The notes beneath the pieces are model-generated. The model was not told the DNA's origin, made no database searches, and saw nothing but the letters and a program-made list of their open reading frames with translations. 64,000 nt of DNA from an uncultured bacterium (GTDB lineage: Bacteria; Planctomycetota; UBA8742; UBA2392), in assembly GCA_938014885.1 (NCBI GenBank), contig CALLQI010000018.1:186001-250000 (forward strand), written 5' to 3'. Every line of letters starts with the position of its first letter. The stretch's first letter is position 1. Shown here one piece after another: positions 35,251 through 44,012 of the stretch. Both the position numbers and the translations under genes were made by a program.

Positions 35251-35534
35251 CAATGGGGTCTGGCATCGTAGCAACGGGGGCCCCGTCCGCAGCGAAGCGA
35301 ACCCCATTGCGGCGAGTGCACAATCAGCGCGCATCGCACACAACGGCAACGGCTTGATCCACGAAGTACACTAAGGACACTAAGAACAGCAACTGTGTTC
35401 GCGCGCAGCGGCCCAGTGCCGCCGCGAATGCGCATTCCCTTGTTCCCATTGATAGGATGGATGCCAGACCCACGAAGAGCAAATCACACCTGTCGAGGCT
35501 TGGACCCAGAATGCCACACCCTGAACACGACAAG
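35251..35534. other. Spacer with REP-like fragments
   Basis: Contains 'aatggggtctggcat' and 'accccattgcggcgag', fragments of a hairpin family also seen near 43.6 and 50.4 kb, and 'cacgaagtacactaagg' modules. No gene is seen. Confidence 0.5.
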
Positions 35535-36215
35535 ATGATTACAACAACTCTAGATTGCAGTGGCGTCCTTACCACCCCGCCAAGTCACTTGGCGGCAATC
35601 ATACTCATTGTCGGTTCCATCTTTGCCGTGGCGTGTGCACCTCCTGGGGATACGGGCGAGAACACACCTGCCGCGAATGTGCTGCCGCCCAGTAACGTAG
35701 ACCACGTGCCGCTTGTCCTCCCGAATCCGCAACTCGAAACCCTGCGCCGCAGCGTACTGTATCCGCGGGTTCGTTCGCGGCATCAGGAGCTGTACGAAGA
35801 GATCAAGAAGCGCTTGTTCGTGTCCCACTTCGACCCCTTTATGCTGGCCGAGAGAGACTCCTGGAGATCATTCTGGGCCGTCGACGACATGGACCTCAGC
35901 TTGCTCGTTGGTGCAGCGGCGGAGGAGTTAGACAGTCCACGTGGTTTCTGGGCGGCGATTTCCCTAGTGTACTATGCGAGGCTGAGAACCGACCGTGTTA
36001 GGTTGATCATGCTTGAGATGCTCGCATTGAGTCAATGGCACGATGAGGCCGTGAGGGTCTATGGCAGGAACCCCCAGCAATTCGTCGGAGCTCAGTGGCG
36101 CTATGTATGGAGACAGATGTCAGCCTTTGCTGAGACTGCCGCCCATGAGTGGGGCCCATCGTGCAGTGCCTTTCGGCGCTGGCGTTGGGTAACGCTCAAC
36201 GCCACGACACGGTAG
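35535..36215 (+). CDS. Lipoprotein, N-terminal part of a probably frameshifted gene
   Basis: From ATG 35535 a signal peptide ends in lipobox 'AVAC' (residue about 30), followed by a helical domain ('LYEEIKKRLFVSHFDPF', 'WAAISLVYYARLR'). The frame ends abruptly in an Arg/Trp-rich, low-plausibility tail ('FRRWRWVTLNATTR'). The same protein style continues at once in the +1 register from about 36149, so I read this as the first half of one gene of about 380 residues broken by a frameshift between 36149 and 36215. Confidence 0.65.
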   Translation: MITTTLDCSGVLTTPPSHLAAIILIVGSIFAVACAPPGDTGENTPAANVLPPSNVDHVPLVLPNPQLETLRRSVLYPRVRSRHQELYEEIKKRLFVSHFDPFMLAERDSWRSFWAVDDMDLSLLVGAAAEELDSPRGFWAAISLVYYARLRTDRVRLIMLEMLALSQWHDEAVRVYGRNPQQFVGAQWRYVWRQMSAFAETAAHEWGPSCSAFRRWRWVTLNATTR

Positions 36216-36685
36216 TTCGACTGGTGCAACTCATGTCTACCGCAGGGCAACGCCTCTACCGCGTTGTAGAGTTCTTAGTCGGTTTAGGGGAAGATGAGTT
36301 GGCCAAAGAGCTTGATGTAGAGTTGGAGAAGCGCATTCTTGAAGCGGGCCCCCCTGCGTCGCCTGCAGACAGGGAGGAATTGCGTAGCCTGGAGACCGAG
36401 GTCGCGATCTTGTTCAACCACGGATGCAAGTTGGCTTGGACCGCATGGCTGCGGATGGTACGACGCGAAGTGTCGATGGAGCGCGATCTGATGACGCTGC
36501 TCGCTGATTCGATCTTGCGTATCGCAGTTCCAGAGTTCCCATGGGACAAGAGGCTGTTTCGACGCCCACTTATTGACGACATCGACGACGCCACTGTTCT
36601 GGCAGTGCACAAGGCCGCAGACTTCTGCCTGAGCGAAGAGTTTAGCAGTTCGACGTGGGACACCATGGCCAGGTGTTGGCATTGA
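36149..36685 (+). pseudogene. C-terminal continuation of the frameshifted lipoprotein gene
   Basis: The frame 'ALALGNAQRHDTVVRLVQL' to 'SSSTWDTMARCWH' (about 178 codons) is helical, like the first half, and has no ribosome site or credible start of its own. It overlaps the end of the preceding frame by 67 nt. A single-base change between 36149 and 36215 would join them. It may be a true mutation or a sequencing error. Confidence 0.6.
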
Positions 36686-36919
36686 AAACTGGAAGGGCGC
36701 TGAGCCAGCACCCATCAAGAAGCGTGGCAACGGCATTGTCCACGAAGTACACCAAGAACAGCAACTGTGTTCGCACGCAGAGGCGCTTTGACCGCGGTCG
36801 ACATACGGCCACGTTTCACCAGCATCACCCAACCGCGGTGGTAGTTCTTCGATGCTCTATGTGGAGAGTCCGCGGGTTAACTCGCCGGACGGAAGCCGTA
36901 CTCTTGCCGCCTACCTAGT
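36686..36919. repeat. Copy of the 'acgaagtacac...ctgtgttcgc' module
   Basis: 36738-36785 repeats 35357-35410 ('cacgaagtacac', 'agaacagcaactgtgttcg', 'cgcagaggcgc'). It fills the gap before the immunity gene. No gene is seen. Confidence 0.6.
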
Positions 36920-37237
36920 GTGAGTCTGGCAACCGTGTATGAATCCTTGAAACAATTCTTGGGCGCTTACTTTCATCAGGATTGGGTGGAGGACGCAGGG
37001 GATGACAACGCCGACACGGTGATCCAGCACTTTGCGCTGGACGCCAGCAGGGCGGACATCGAGCAGGTGGCTCAGGAACTCAGCGGCCTGCTTGAGAACA
37101 GCACGGACATTGAGTTGTCCGTCTTCGTGGTTGACTCAGGGTGCTGGTACGAGCCTTCCGCGGACGGCCTGAAGACACGCGCGTGGCTCAAGCGCGTGCA
37201 CAGCGAGCTATCTTCGTATCTCAGGGGGCTCGCGTGA
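36920..37237 (+). CDS. CdiI-like contact-dependent growth inhibition immunity protein
   Basis: The 105-aa protein starts with GTG 36920 and contains 'LKQFLGAYFHQDWVEDA', then 'CWYEPSADGLKTRAWLKRV' and a helical end, which matches the CdiI_2 immunity family (small cytoplasmic proteins that block CdiA or similar toxins). No toxin or CdiA/CdiB gene is in the window, so it is an orphan immunity gene that may protect against neighbours' toxins. The family call is by pattern. Confidence 0.65.
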   Translation: MSLATVYESLKQFLGAYFHQDWVEDAGDDNADTVIQHFALDASRADIEQVAQELSGLLENSTDIELSVFVVDSGCWYEPSADGLKTRAWLKRVHSELSSYLRGLA

Positions 37238-37254
37238 CGGGTGTCGGTTGCAGT

Positions 37255-38436
37255 TCAGGTCCCGTTTGGCGCGAACCAGCCTTTGTGGGTCACGACCACG
37301 CCGGGGGCCACCAGTAGTGCCAGCAGCAGACCTATCGCGAGTGTCGGCCACGGGGTCCAGGCCGCCAGTACCGCGGCCAGCGCGGTTACCAGGAATGCCC
37401 CCGACAGAATCGACGTCGGCTTGTGAGGCCGGATCTGCACGGCCCACACGCTCAGCAGGAAAATCGCCACCGACACACCCAGCACCAGGCCGACCGCGAC
37501 GTCCGATGCGTGGCCGTGCCCTGAGGTGTGATCCGCCGCGATCGCCAGTGATGCGCCTACGGCCGCAGCCGACATGAAAATGGGCAGGTGTCCGTAGCCC
37601 CAGATGAACGCGCGTTTTGTTGAGGTCAGCAGCCCGGGGGCCGGCATCAGGAAGTACAGCCACCACATCGAGAACATGATCAGCGGCGAGCCCGCAATCA
37701 CGCAGCCCAGCGCGACGCTGATGCCATCGAGCTGAAGCGCGGCCTGAATCGCCAGCGTGGCCGCCAGCACCGATTCGCCCACGACAATAATCGTCAGCAG
37801 CCCGTAGCGTTCGGCAATGTGATGCGGGTGAAACGGCAGCGCAACCTGGCGTGTCGCCCACACAGGCACCGCCAGCTCTGCCAGTACCATCACAGCCCAG
37901 CCGATGACCCAGCCACCCTCGGGCAACGGCACGTACAACAGCGAAAGCCAGCCGGCCTGGCAGACGATGATGCCGATCGCGAACTTCGTGGCCGTGCCTG
38001 CGGACTTGCCGCCGGCCTTTGCCGCGCGCACCCACAACGCCACCAGCCCGATGCGCATGATGACGTAGCCATAGGTGATGATCGCAAAGTCGCCGTGCGA
38101 TGCGCGCGGCACGCCCGCCGCCAGCACCAGCACACCCACCATCTGCACCAGCACGGCCAATCGATAGGGCGTGTCGTCGTTGTCGAAGGCGGATGCAAAC
38201 CAAGTGAAGCCCATCCACGCCCACCATATGGCAAAGAACACCATCACGAACCCGACAATCCCGTCCGCAAAGTGCGCTTCGATCACGGCGTGGTGCAGCT
38301 GCTGCGCCGCCAGCGCGATCGCGACTACGAAGCACAGGTCGAAAAGCAGCTCCAGCGTGGTCGCCGGGCGCTCGCCCTCATGGGGGTCGCGCGGCACCAT
38401 CGGCTTGAGCCAGCGGAATGAGGCGTGTTCTGACAC
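37255..38436 (-). CDS. ltrA: LtrA-family (low temperature requirement) membrane protein
   Basis: The 393-aa protein has about 11 hydrophobic helices and the LtrA-type start 'ERPATTLELLFDLCFVVAI' near residue 22-40, then 'WWAWMGFTWFASAFDNDD'. The start is GTG 38436 because 'gaggag' lies 6 nt upstream; codons further upstream are open but unlikely. Family function is unsettled (named from a Listeria cold-growth mutant). Its stop lies 18 nt from the converging CdiI-like gene. Confidence 0.87.
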   Translation of the reverse strand: MSEHASFRWLKPMVPRDPHEGERPATTLELLFDLCFVVAIALAAQQLHHAVIEAHFADGIVGFVMVFFAIWWAWMGFTWFASAFDNDDTPYRLAVLVQMVGVLVLAAGVPRASHGDFAIITYGYVIMRIGLVALWVRAAKAGGKSAGTATKFAIGIIVCQAGWLSLLYVPLPEGGWVIGWAVMVLAELAVPVWATRQVALPFHPHHIAERYGLLTIIVVGESVLAATLAIQAALQLDGISVALGCVIAGSPLIMFSMWWLYFLMPAPGLLTSTKRAFIWGYGHLPIFMSAAAVGASLAIAADHTSGHGHASDVAVGLVLGVSVAIFLLSVWAVQIRPHKPTSILSGAFLVTALAAVLAAWTPWPTLAIGLLLALLVAPGVVVTHKGWFAPNGT

Positions 38437-38509
38437 CGACTCTCCTCGCGATTTCTTATGCCGCGCGAATTCCGCCGCGTCAAACTGATGCCGCCCCCGG
38501 GTGCGGCCG

Positions 38510-39349
38510 CTACGGCTGGCCAAGTTGCAGCAGGTTCACGTGATAGGCGCGCTTGAGGGGCGGGTACACAGCAGCGATCAGCGGCCCCATCCACCGGTAA
38601 AACACGGGCAGCCGCTTCGGGTGCGCGTACAGCATGTGATAGAAGCTGTGCTCATCGACCATGCGAAAGCGCGCGTCCCACGTTTCCACTTCGCGGGCGT
38701 GTTGCACCGACCACGCGAACTCGGCCTCAAAGTGCCGCATGGCGTCGTGGCGGCGCTGGTGGCGCAGCACAAGCGGAGTCATCGAATCATAGGCGCACAG
38801 CGCGCCCGGGAAGGCATCCGCCATGCGCCCGAACAGCTGCCGCACCTCGGCGGGTTGCAGGTACACGAACATCCCCTCACTCACGATCAGCGACGGGCCC
38901 TGCGCGTGGCCGCGGACGTGCTCGATCCAGTCGTCATCCAGCGCCGAGCCCGCAAGCATGGTGCGGCGGTCCGTGTCCTCAAAGAATTGCCGGCGCAGCG
39001 CGATCACGTCAGGCAGATCCAGCTCAAACCAGACCGCGCGGCCGTTGTCGCAACGCTCGAAGCGGCTGTTCAGCCCAACCCCCAGCTCAATCACAGTGCC
39101 GTCCGGGTTCCGTTCAAGGAACTCACGCACCCAGGCGTCAACCTGCGCGCCGCGCACGCAACAGCCAAGCTGGCTGGCACGCGCGGCATCCAGCGGCGAG
39201 AAGTCATAGGCCAGATGTTCCAGAATCTCGCGCGACTTGGGGTCGTTCAGCAGCGGCGGGTTCTCGTCGGCCTCACGGGCCCGCGCCCAAAGCGGCACCA
39301 GCAGCGTCTCTTGAACAGGGCCAAGTTGCACAGGAGTCCGCATGGTCAT
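38510..39349 (-). CDS. LCM/PPM-type class I SAM-dependent methyltransferase
   Basis: The 279-aa protein has the leucine carboxyl methyltransferase family pattern: 'ETLLVPLWARARE' at the start, AdoMet loop 'VIELGVGLNSRFERCDNG' near 95-112, acid-ending strand 'VWFELDLPDVI', and 'LIVSEGMFVYL' near 165. Bacterial members modify small molecules or are uncharacterised. Start is ATG 39349 or 39343. Its first 63 codons and leader are duplicated exactly about 1.3 kb away. Confidence 0.85.
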   Translation of the reverse strand: MTMRTPVQLGPVQETLLVPLWARAREADENPPLLNDPKSREILEHLAYDFSPLDAARASQLGCCVRGAQVDAWVREFLERNPDGTVIELGVGLNSRFERCDNGRAVWFELDLPDVIALRRQFFEDTDRRTMLAGSALDDDWIEHVRGHAQGPSLIVSEGMFVYLQPAEVRQLFGRMADAFPGALCAYDSMTPLVLRHQRRHDAMRHFEAEFAWSVQHAREVETWDARFRMVDEHSFYHMLYAHPKRLPVFYRWMGPLIAAVYPPLKRAYHVNLLQLGQP

Positions 39350-39425
39350 CGGCGCGATACTACGCGCCAACGCAAGGCCGCAAATGGGTAAGGGGACCAT
39401 GCCGCAAAGTTGCGGGCGGGGTCCT
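39162..39425. repeat. 264-bp perfect duplication, copy 1
   Basis: Identical by eye to 40474-40737 over every base (offset 1312). It covers the 5' part of the LCM-type methyltransferase gene plus its upstream leader. Perfect identity implies a recent event. Confidence 0.9.
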
Positions 39426-39499
39426 ATTTGGTGGGGCGTCCATTTGAGGCGCATGTTTGGAGTCGCGAAGAACCGCGAATGGTGTGACAATATTCCCGC

Positions 39500-40402
39500 A
39501 TGGCAAAGCGCTCGAATCCAGATAACGCGGAGCGGCTCTTCAATTTCGAGCTGGCGCGCTTGTACAACGAGCACCGGAACGGCCATACGACGCCCGAGCA
39601 GTACAACCAGTCCGTGCGGGAGGCATACGAGCGAGCGGGCCACAACTGGGACGACAGAGAAAGCCTGGCGGAGCTCGGTGCCATCGAACGGGCCCTGCAA
39701 GAAGCGGAGATCACTGAGGAAGAGGCCGACACCTTGCGCAGCGAAGTAAAGGGCGGCGCGCCGAGGTCGCTTCAGTTCAAGCTGGCCCGACTGGCTCTCC
39801 TGCCGGCGCTGGCAACCTGGGCGGTGGCCTACCAGCCCGGACTGGTGCCGCAAGGGGCCATGGCCCTCGCCATCTTCTCACTGCTGATCCTTTGGGTGGG
39901 TGCGATTCTCATCCTGCGTCCACCGCGCTCGTGGTGGGGAGGATTATTGGCATTCCTGAGCGGCCCCGTGCTGATCCTGATTGCAGGGCTGCTGCAAGGC
40001 AAAGTCCCAGGGACGTTCGTCTTCCTTTACTGCATGGTTGAAGCGCTTGCCATGCCGATTGGCGGGATATCCATTCTCGTGGCCGAAGAACGCCATCGCG
40101 AACGCCGCGAGTTCGGGAAGTTTGCCGCAATCATAGGGGCTCCGCTCCTGCTGATTGCGGTCATTACCCCATCCACATCCGTTAACTGGGAGGGCCTCAC
40201 GGCCACCGAATTGGTGTTGGCTGCTATTGCGCTGGTGGCCGCCGCCATCGCAAACGCACGCGTGAGGCCGCTGACCATTGATGGCGTTACTCCGATTGCG
40301 TTTCGTTCCTGGACCGGAGTAGCGTGGCTGACTCTTGGGTTCATGATCTTTCCCGTGATTGGAGCCGTGATCGGCCACGTCATGCGCACCCGCGGTCTCT
40401 AA
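39500..40402 (+). CDS. Unknown integral membrane protein (300 aa)
   Basis: The N-terminal 90 residues are soluble and helical ('LFNFELARLYNEHRNGH', 'EAEITEEEADTLRSEV'); the rest has six or seven hydrophobic helices in pairs ('GAMALAIFSLLILWVGAIL', 'LVLAAIALVAAAIA'). No transport or enzyme motif is recognised. It lies between the two duplication copies and is the only intact gene there. Confidence 0.75.
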   Translation: MAKRSNPDNAERLFNFELARLYNEHRNGHTTPEQYNQSVREAYERAGHNWDDRESLAELGAIERALQEAEITEEEADTLRSEVKGGAPRSLQFKLARLALLPALATWAVAYQPGLVPQGAMALAIFSLLILWVGAILILRPPRSWWGGLLAFLSGPVLILIAGLLQGKVPGTFVFLYCMVEALAMPIGGISILVAEERHRERREFGKFAAIIGAPLLLIAVITPSTSVNWEGLTATELVLAAIALVAAAIANARVRPLTIDGVTPIAFRSWTGVAWLTLGFMIFPVIGAVIGHVMRTRGL

Positions 40403-40473
40403 GACATAGCCCCCCCCGACCCGGGGCGCTCATGTCGCTTGTGACAACGCCGCCCATGGCGCCGCGTACACAG

Positions 40474-40661
40474 CAGCCAAGCTGGCTGGCACGCGCGGCA
40501 TCCAGCGGCGAGAAGTCATAGGCCAGATGTTCCAGAATCTCGCGCGACTTGGGGTCGTTCAGCAGCGGCGGGTTCTCGTCGGCCTCACGGGCCCGCGCCC
40601 AAAGCGGCACCAGCAGCGTCTCTTGAACAGGGCCAAGTTGCACAGGAGTCCGCATGGTCAT
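40474..40661 (-). pseudogene. Truncated copy of the LCM methyltransferase gene
   Basis: The duplicated segment encodes the first 63 or so codons of the methyltransferase, including its start and leader. Beyond 40474 the frame continues into unrelated residues ('AMGGVVTSDMSAPG') and lacks the AdoMet loop, so it cannot make an active enzyme. Confidence 0.85.
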
Positions 40662-40737
40662 CGGCGCGATACTACGCGCCAACGCAAGGCCGCAAATGGG
40701 TAAGGGGACCATGCCGCAAAGTTGCGGGCGGGGTCCT
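40474..40737. repeat. 264-bp perfect duplication, copy 2
   Basis: Exact copy of 39162-39425. At its right edge (40737/40738) the sequence passes directly into the truncated lipoprotein copy. Confidence 0.9.
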
Positions 40738-40935
40738 TTCCGTGCGGCCTCCGCCCGGGACCACGGGCTGCCGCAGCTCGGGCGAGGGGTCGGGCGCAGG
40801 TTCGGTGCGCGGGGTTTTGCTGGTGTCTTGCGTGTTGTTGTCAGTTCGCGCGGGCCTTGTGGTGCTGGAACAGGCGGCGATCACCGTTACCAGAAGCAGC
40901 GCCGTAAGCACGCTCCAACACGTCCACTTGTGCAT
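40738..40935 (-). pseudogene. Truncated N-terminal copy of the large kelch lipoprotein
   Basis: Translation starts 'MHKWTCWSVLTALLLVTV' with lipobox 'IAAC' and the linker 'TDNNTQDTSKTPRTEPAP', closely matching the first 60 residues of the 1759-aa lipoprotein at 53238. Similarity extends about 100 bases upstream of the start, to about 41040. It is cut at 40737 by the methyltransferase duplication. Confidence 0.9.
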
Positions 40936-41046
40936 GGCTGCCAGCCTACGGATAAGGTTTGCAGGGCGGCAGGTGTCGCATCCGGCGGGGCCATCAACAA
41001 CAGTTTCATCACACAGCCGCTCGCGCGGCGCACTCAGGGGGCAACC

Positions 41047-41430
41047 ATGGACATCCTCGACTTCTTCTGGCCGCAGTGGGCGCAGGCGCGGCACCTGCGG
41101 CAGATCGCGGAATCCATGAGCAGTGGCCACGGCCGCAAGGCCTCCCCCACCAGGGCGTCGGCCGCGCTGCAGGTGGACGTAAACACGCTGGCGCTGGTGT
41201 GCATGGGGCTGGTGGCGACGCTGATTGAGAAGGGCGTGATCTCTGAGCTGGACCTGCAGATGCACCTGCAGAAGATCGACGGCATCGACGCCGAAGAAGA
41301 CGGCGGCCTCGACCTGAACATGCTGCGCGGCGCACTGGGCCTGAAGAAGCCGCCCAAATCAAAGGCCCTGCCCACCAACGCCAAGCTGCCCCGCAAAACA
41401 CCCAAAGGCGGCCCGGTACCCCGCAAGTAG
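41047..41430 (+). CDS. Unknown 127-aa protein
   Basis: ATG 41047 begins 'MDILDFFWPQWAQARHLRQ' followed by helices ('ALVCMGLVATLIEKGVIS', an amphipathic segment) and a Lys/Pro-rich basic tail ('LPTNAKLPRKTPKGGP'). No signal peptide or family is seen. It starts right beside the leader of the truncated lipoprotein, which is transcribed the other way. Confidence 0.65.
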   Translation: MDILDFFWPQWAQARHLRQIAESMSSGHGRKASPTRASAALQVDVNTLALVCMGLVATLIEKGVISELDLQMHLQKIDGIDAEEDGGLDLNMLRGALGLKKPPKSKALPTNAKLPRKTPKGGPVPRK

Positions 41431-41477
41431 CCCGGGGCTTACGGCAACTGCGGCGGTTCCACGAAGTGCTTCGTGGG

Positions 41478-43535
41478 CTATTGCTTTTGCCGCCTGCCGG
41501 GGCGCACTGTGATCAGCAATGCAGCCGCCATGGCCGCCAGCCAGAACATGCTGCTTTCGCTTCCGGTGCTGCAGCCGCTGTCTTCTTCTTTCTTGTCGCT
41601 TTTCTTCTTGGGTGCTGCGGCCACGTTGAACAGCGCCGTGGACGCCTGCGTTACCCCGGTGGCCGTGAACGTCAGCACATAGCCGGTGCCCTGGTCCGAA
41701 ATCTCGAGGTCGCCGAACACCACAATCCCCGAGTTGGCCGTTTGCGGGTTCGTGCCAGACAGTGTCGCGCCCGTCGGGTTCGTGGTCAGTGCCGCCGTCA
41801 CTTGCGTGCTGTTGTCCGAGAACACGCGGTTTCCGGCCGCGTCGCGCACTTCGACTTCGACGGGTGTCGTGAAAGGCCGCCCGGCGGCTGCCCCGTTGGG
41901 CTGCGTCAGCACGAACAACTGCGCCGGCGGGCCGGTCACGGGCAGCGTGTGGCTGAACGCGGGCCCCAGGATGATCGCGCTGCTGCTTTGGCCCACGCCG
42001 CCGTCGGGCACGCTGATAGTCAGGTTGCCCGCGCCGCCCGCCGTGCCGAAGGTCAGCGACACGGTCCAGGCCTGCGGCAATGCTGTGCTGATCGCCTGCG
42101 GCGTGGTCATGGTCAGGTCAATCGTGCCCGTGCCCACGCCCGCTGTGCTGATCGCGATCTGTTCGCCGGTGTCCATCACGCCGTCGCTGTCGAAGTCGCT
42201 GTACAGCAGCACGCCCGAAACGTGCGAGGCCAGCAGTGTGCCCGTCGTCTGCAACGTCAGCCGCAGCGTCGTCACCGTGGCCGTGGCGCCCGTGGCCGAC
42301 AGCGAAAAGCGCAAGGCAACCTGGTTGGGTGTGGAGGTGCTGGTCATCATCGACGAAGGCTGCCCGGCCAGCTTGGCCAGCGTCAGCGCGGGCGCGGTCT
42401 CAAACCAGGTGATGTTGGTGGCCTGGTTGGTGCCGTCGGCGTCGTCGTTTTCGCCCTGCACTTCGCGGATCGCGTAGGTCACGCCCACGCCGAAGTCGGT
42501 CAGGCTGCTGCACCGGAAGCGCAGCGGGTTCGGCGAGCTGCCGTTGGTATCGACCAGCAGCCCGGCGTTGGCCGGGCCCAGCGTCGCCGGCAGCGAAAGC
42601 CCGTTGGGCATGCCGGTCGAGCTGTCGAACACGTTGTTGTCGCAGTTCACCGTGGCGTTGCTCAGCCCGGCCACGGTGATGTGCGCGCCGCTGCTGATGC
42701 CCAGCGAAAACTGGCAGTTGCGAAGGTCCGTCACGCGGCTGCCGGCGGGGATCGAAAGCCCCACCGCCGTGTAGTTGAAGAAGCTGCACCCGACCAGGAT
42801 CAGCCCCGGCCCGGCGCCCGAGCCCCCGCCCAATGTCAGCGTCAGGTTGCCCGTTGAGGTGGACCCCACCGAGCAGCCCCGCAACTCAACCCGGTTGGCC
42901 GTGGCCGCCGTGGTGAACGTCCAGGCAAAGGTCGAGCTGATCGTGCAGCCCGAGAAAAAGGTGTCACTGAACGGCCCGGCCTGCAAAATCGCCGCGCTGC
43001 CCATGGTGATGCTGCCGTTCGAGATCGACACGTCGCCCGCCTGCGTGGTCGTCGTCGCACCCAGCCCCACTTGCAGGCCGCCGTTGAACGCGATGTTCAA
43101 GCCCGTGCTCGCGATCTGCCCGCCCGGTGTGGCCGCACCGCCACCACTGGCCGCGATCACGGCCGCACCGCAGGTGAGTGTCGAGAAGCCGCTGAGGTTC
43201 AGGTTGCCCGCGATGTTCAGCGAAGTGCCGCTGACGCCGGCCACAGAAAGGTTCAGGCTGAGGGTGATGGAAACGTTGGCCGTGGAGCTGACGATAATGC
43301 GGCCAAGGTGCTGCGGCACGCCTTGCGTAATGCCGGCGGTAACGCCACCGGGGAAGGTCGCGGTGTCCGTGTTGGCCGTACTGGAACCGGGCACAACGCC
43401 GCCGACCCAGTTGGAAGCATCGGCCCAGCTGGCGGGGTTAGTGCCGCCGCCCTGCCAGGTACCATCTGCTGCGATGAGTGAAGACGCGAAGACGACCAGG
43501 CCCCCAAGCACAAACGCCAACGCGCCAAGCTTCAT
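41478..43535 (-). CDS. Secreted repetitive beta protein with Cys-type C-terminal sorting tail
   Basis: ATG 43535 follows 'gggagattt'; a signal peptide (residues 1-23, 'VLGGLVVFASSLIAA') precedes 'TWQGGGTNPASWADASNW', a start like those of autotransporter-associated beta-strand repeats. The middle is Thr/Ser/Gly-rich with strand-turn repeats, and later an Ig-like section ('GAAAGRPFTTPVEVEVRDA'). The end has an acidic/Lys linker, 'GCSTGSESSMFW', a hydrophobic helix and 'RPGRRQK', a sorting signal shared with two other proteins in this window. It is likely surface or outer-membrane anchored. Confidence 0.85.
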   Translation of the reverse strand: MKLGALAFVLGGLVVFASSLIAADGTWQGGGTNPASWADASNWVGGVVPGSSTANTDTATFPGGVTAGITQGVPQHLGRIIVSSTANVSITLSLNLSVAGVSGTSLNIAGNLNLSGFSTLTCGAAVIAASGGGAATPGGQIASTGLNIAFNGGLQVGLGATTTTQAGDVSISNGSITMGSAAILQAGPFSDTFFSGCTISSTFAWTFTTAATANRVELRGCSVGSTSTGNLTLTLGGGSGAGPGLILVGCSFFNYTAVGLSIPAGSRVTDLRNCQFSLGISSGAHITVAGLSNATVNCDNNVFDSSTGMPNGLSLPATLGPANAGLLVDTNGSSPNPLRFRCSSLTDFGVGVTYAIREVQGENDDADGTNQATNITWFETAPALTLAKLAGQPSSMMTSTSTPNQVALRFSLSATGATATVTTLRLTLQTTGTLLASHVSGVLLYSDFDSDGVMDTGEQIAISTAGVGTGTIDLTMTTPQAISTALPQAWTVSLTFGTAGGAGNLTISVPDGGVGQSSSAIILGPAFSHTLPVTGPPAQLFVLTQPNGAAAGRPFTTPVEVEVRDAAGNRVFSDNSTQVTAALTTNPTGATLSGTNPQTANSGIVVFGDLEISDQGTGYVLTFTATGVTQASTALFNVAAAPKKKSDKKEEDSGCSTGSESSMFWLAAMAAALLITVRPGRRQKQ

Positions 43536-43597
43536 GGAAATCTCCCAAAGAGCAAAGCGCAAAGCCTAAACCAGAAGCCCAAACCCCACAAGACGCC

Positions 43598-43645
43598 CGC
43601 AAAGGGGTCAGGCTCCGCGAAGTTGCGGTGCCTGACCCCTTTGCG
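43598..43645. repeat. Near-perfect 48-bp hairpin
   Basis: 16-bp arms (43598-43613 and 43630-43645, 'cgcaaaggggtcaggc') continue inside as ccgc/gcgg after one mismatch, around loop 'gaagtt'. Related fragments 'agaccccattgcg' and 'ctgaccccattgcgg' follow near 43680 and 43722. This hairpin style is common next to REP-associated transposases. Confidence 0.8.
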
Positions 43646-43754
43646 GCAGTTGAAGTGCAAGCACGCATCGCAAAGCCAGACCCCATTGCGTCAAAGGCAA
43701 AGCAAGCGCCCATCGCAAAGCCTGACCCCATTGCGGCGAAGGCAAAAGGGCTGC

Positions 43755-44012
43755 CTAGGAAACCCAGCAGGTGCGATCGGGAAATGTGCCCTCTTTCCAG
43801 TGGAGAGAGAGTTTCTTTGCGGCGCGCGGAGAGTACGTCAGCTTTTCATCACCGGCTACTTCACACAACACCAGCACGACTCCAGAACGCTTGTCAATCT
43901 TGGCGCGACCGGTTTGGTTCCCGGTTGGTCCAAACGAATACTCGCACGATCGCTCGTCCTCAGCCGTCTTCACGATCGCGACATAGATCGCCACAAGAAG
44001 TCCCCAACTCAA
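43755..44012 (-). CDS. Possible small conserved protein (85 aa)
   Basis: The frame reads 'SCEYSFGPTGNQTGRAKID', 'GVVLVLCEVAGDEKLTYSP' and ends 'WKEGTFPDRTCWVS', which has the beta-rich, evenly mixed composition of a real protein. It starts with TTG at 44012; upstream codons are also open and hydrophobic, so the true start could lie further out. No family is assigned. Confidence 0.45.
   Translation of the reverse strand: MSWGLLVAIYVAIVKTAEDERSCEYSFGPTGNQTGRAKIDKRSGVVLVLCEVAGDEKLTYSPRAAKKLSLHWKEGTFPDRTCWVS

Noticed and set aside
41466..42857. Plus-strand open frame of 463 codons, Arg/Gly/His-rich
   Set aside because: Antisense of the secreted protein with signal peptide and sorting tail.
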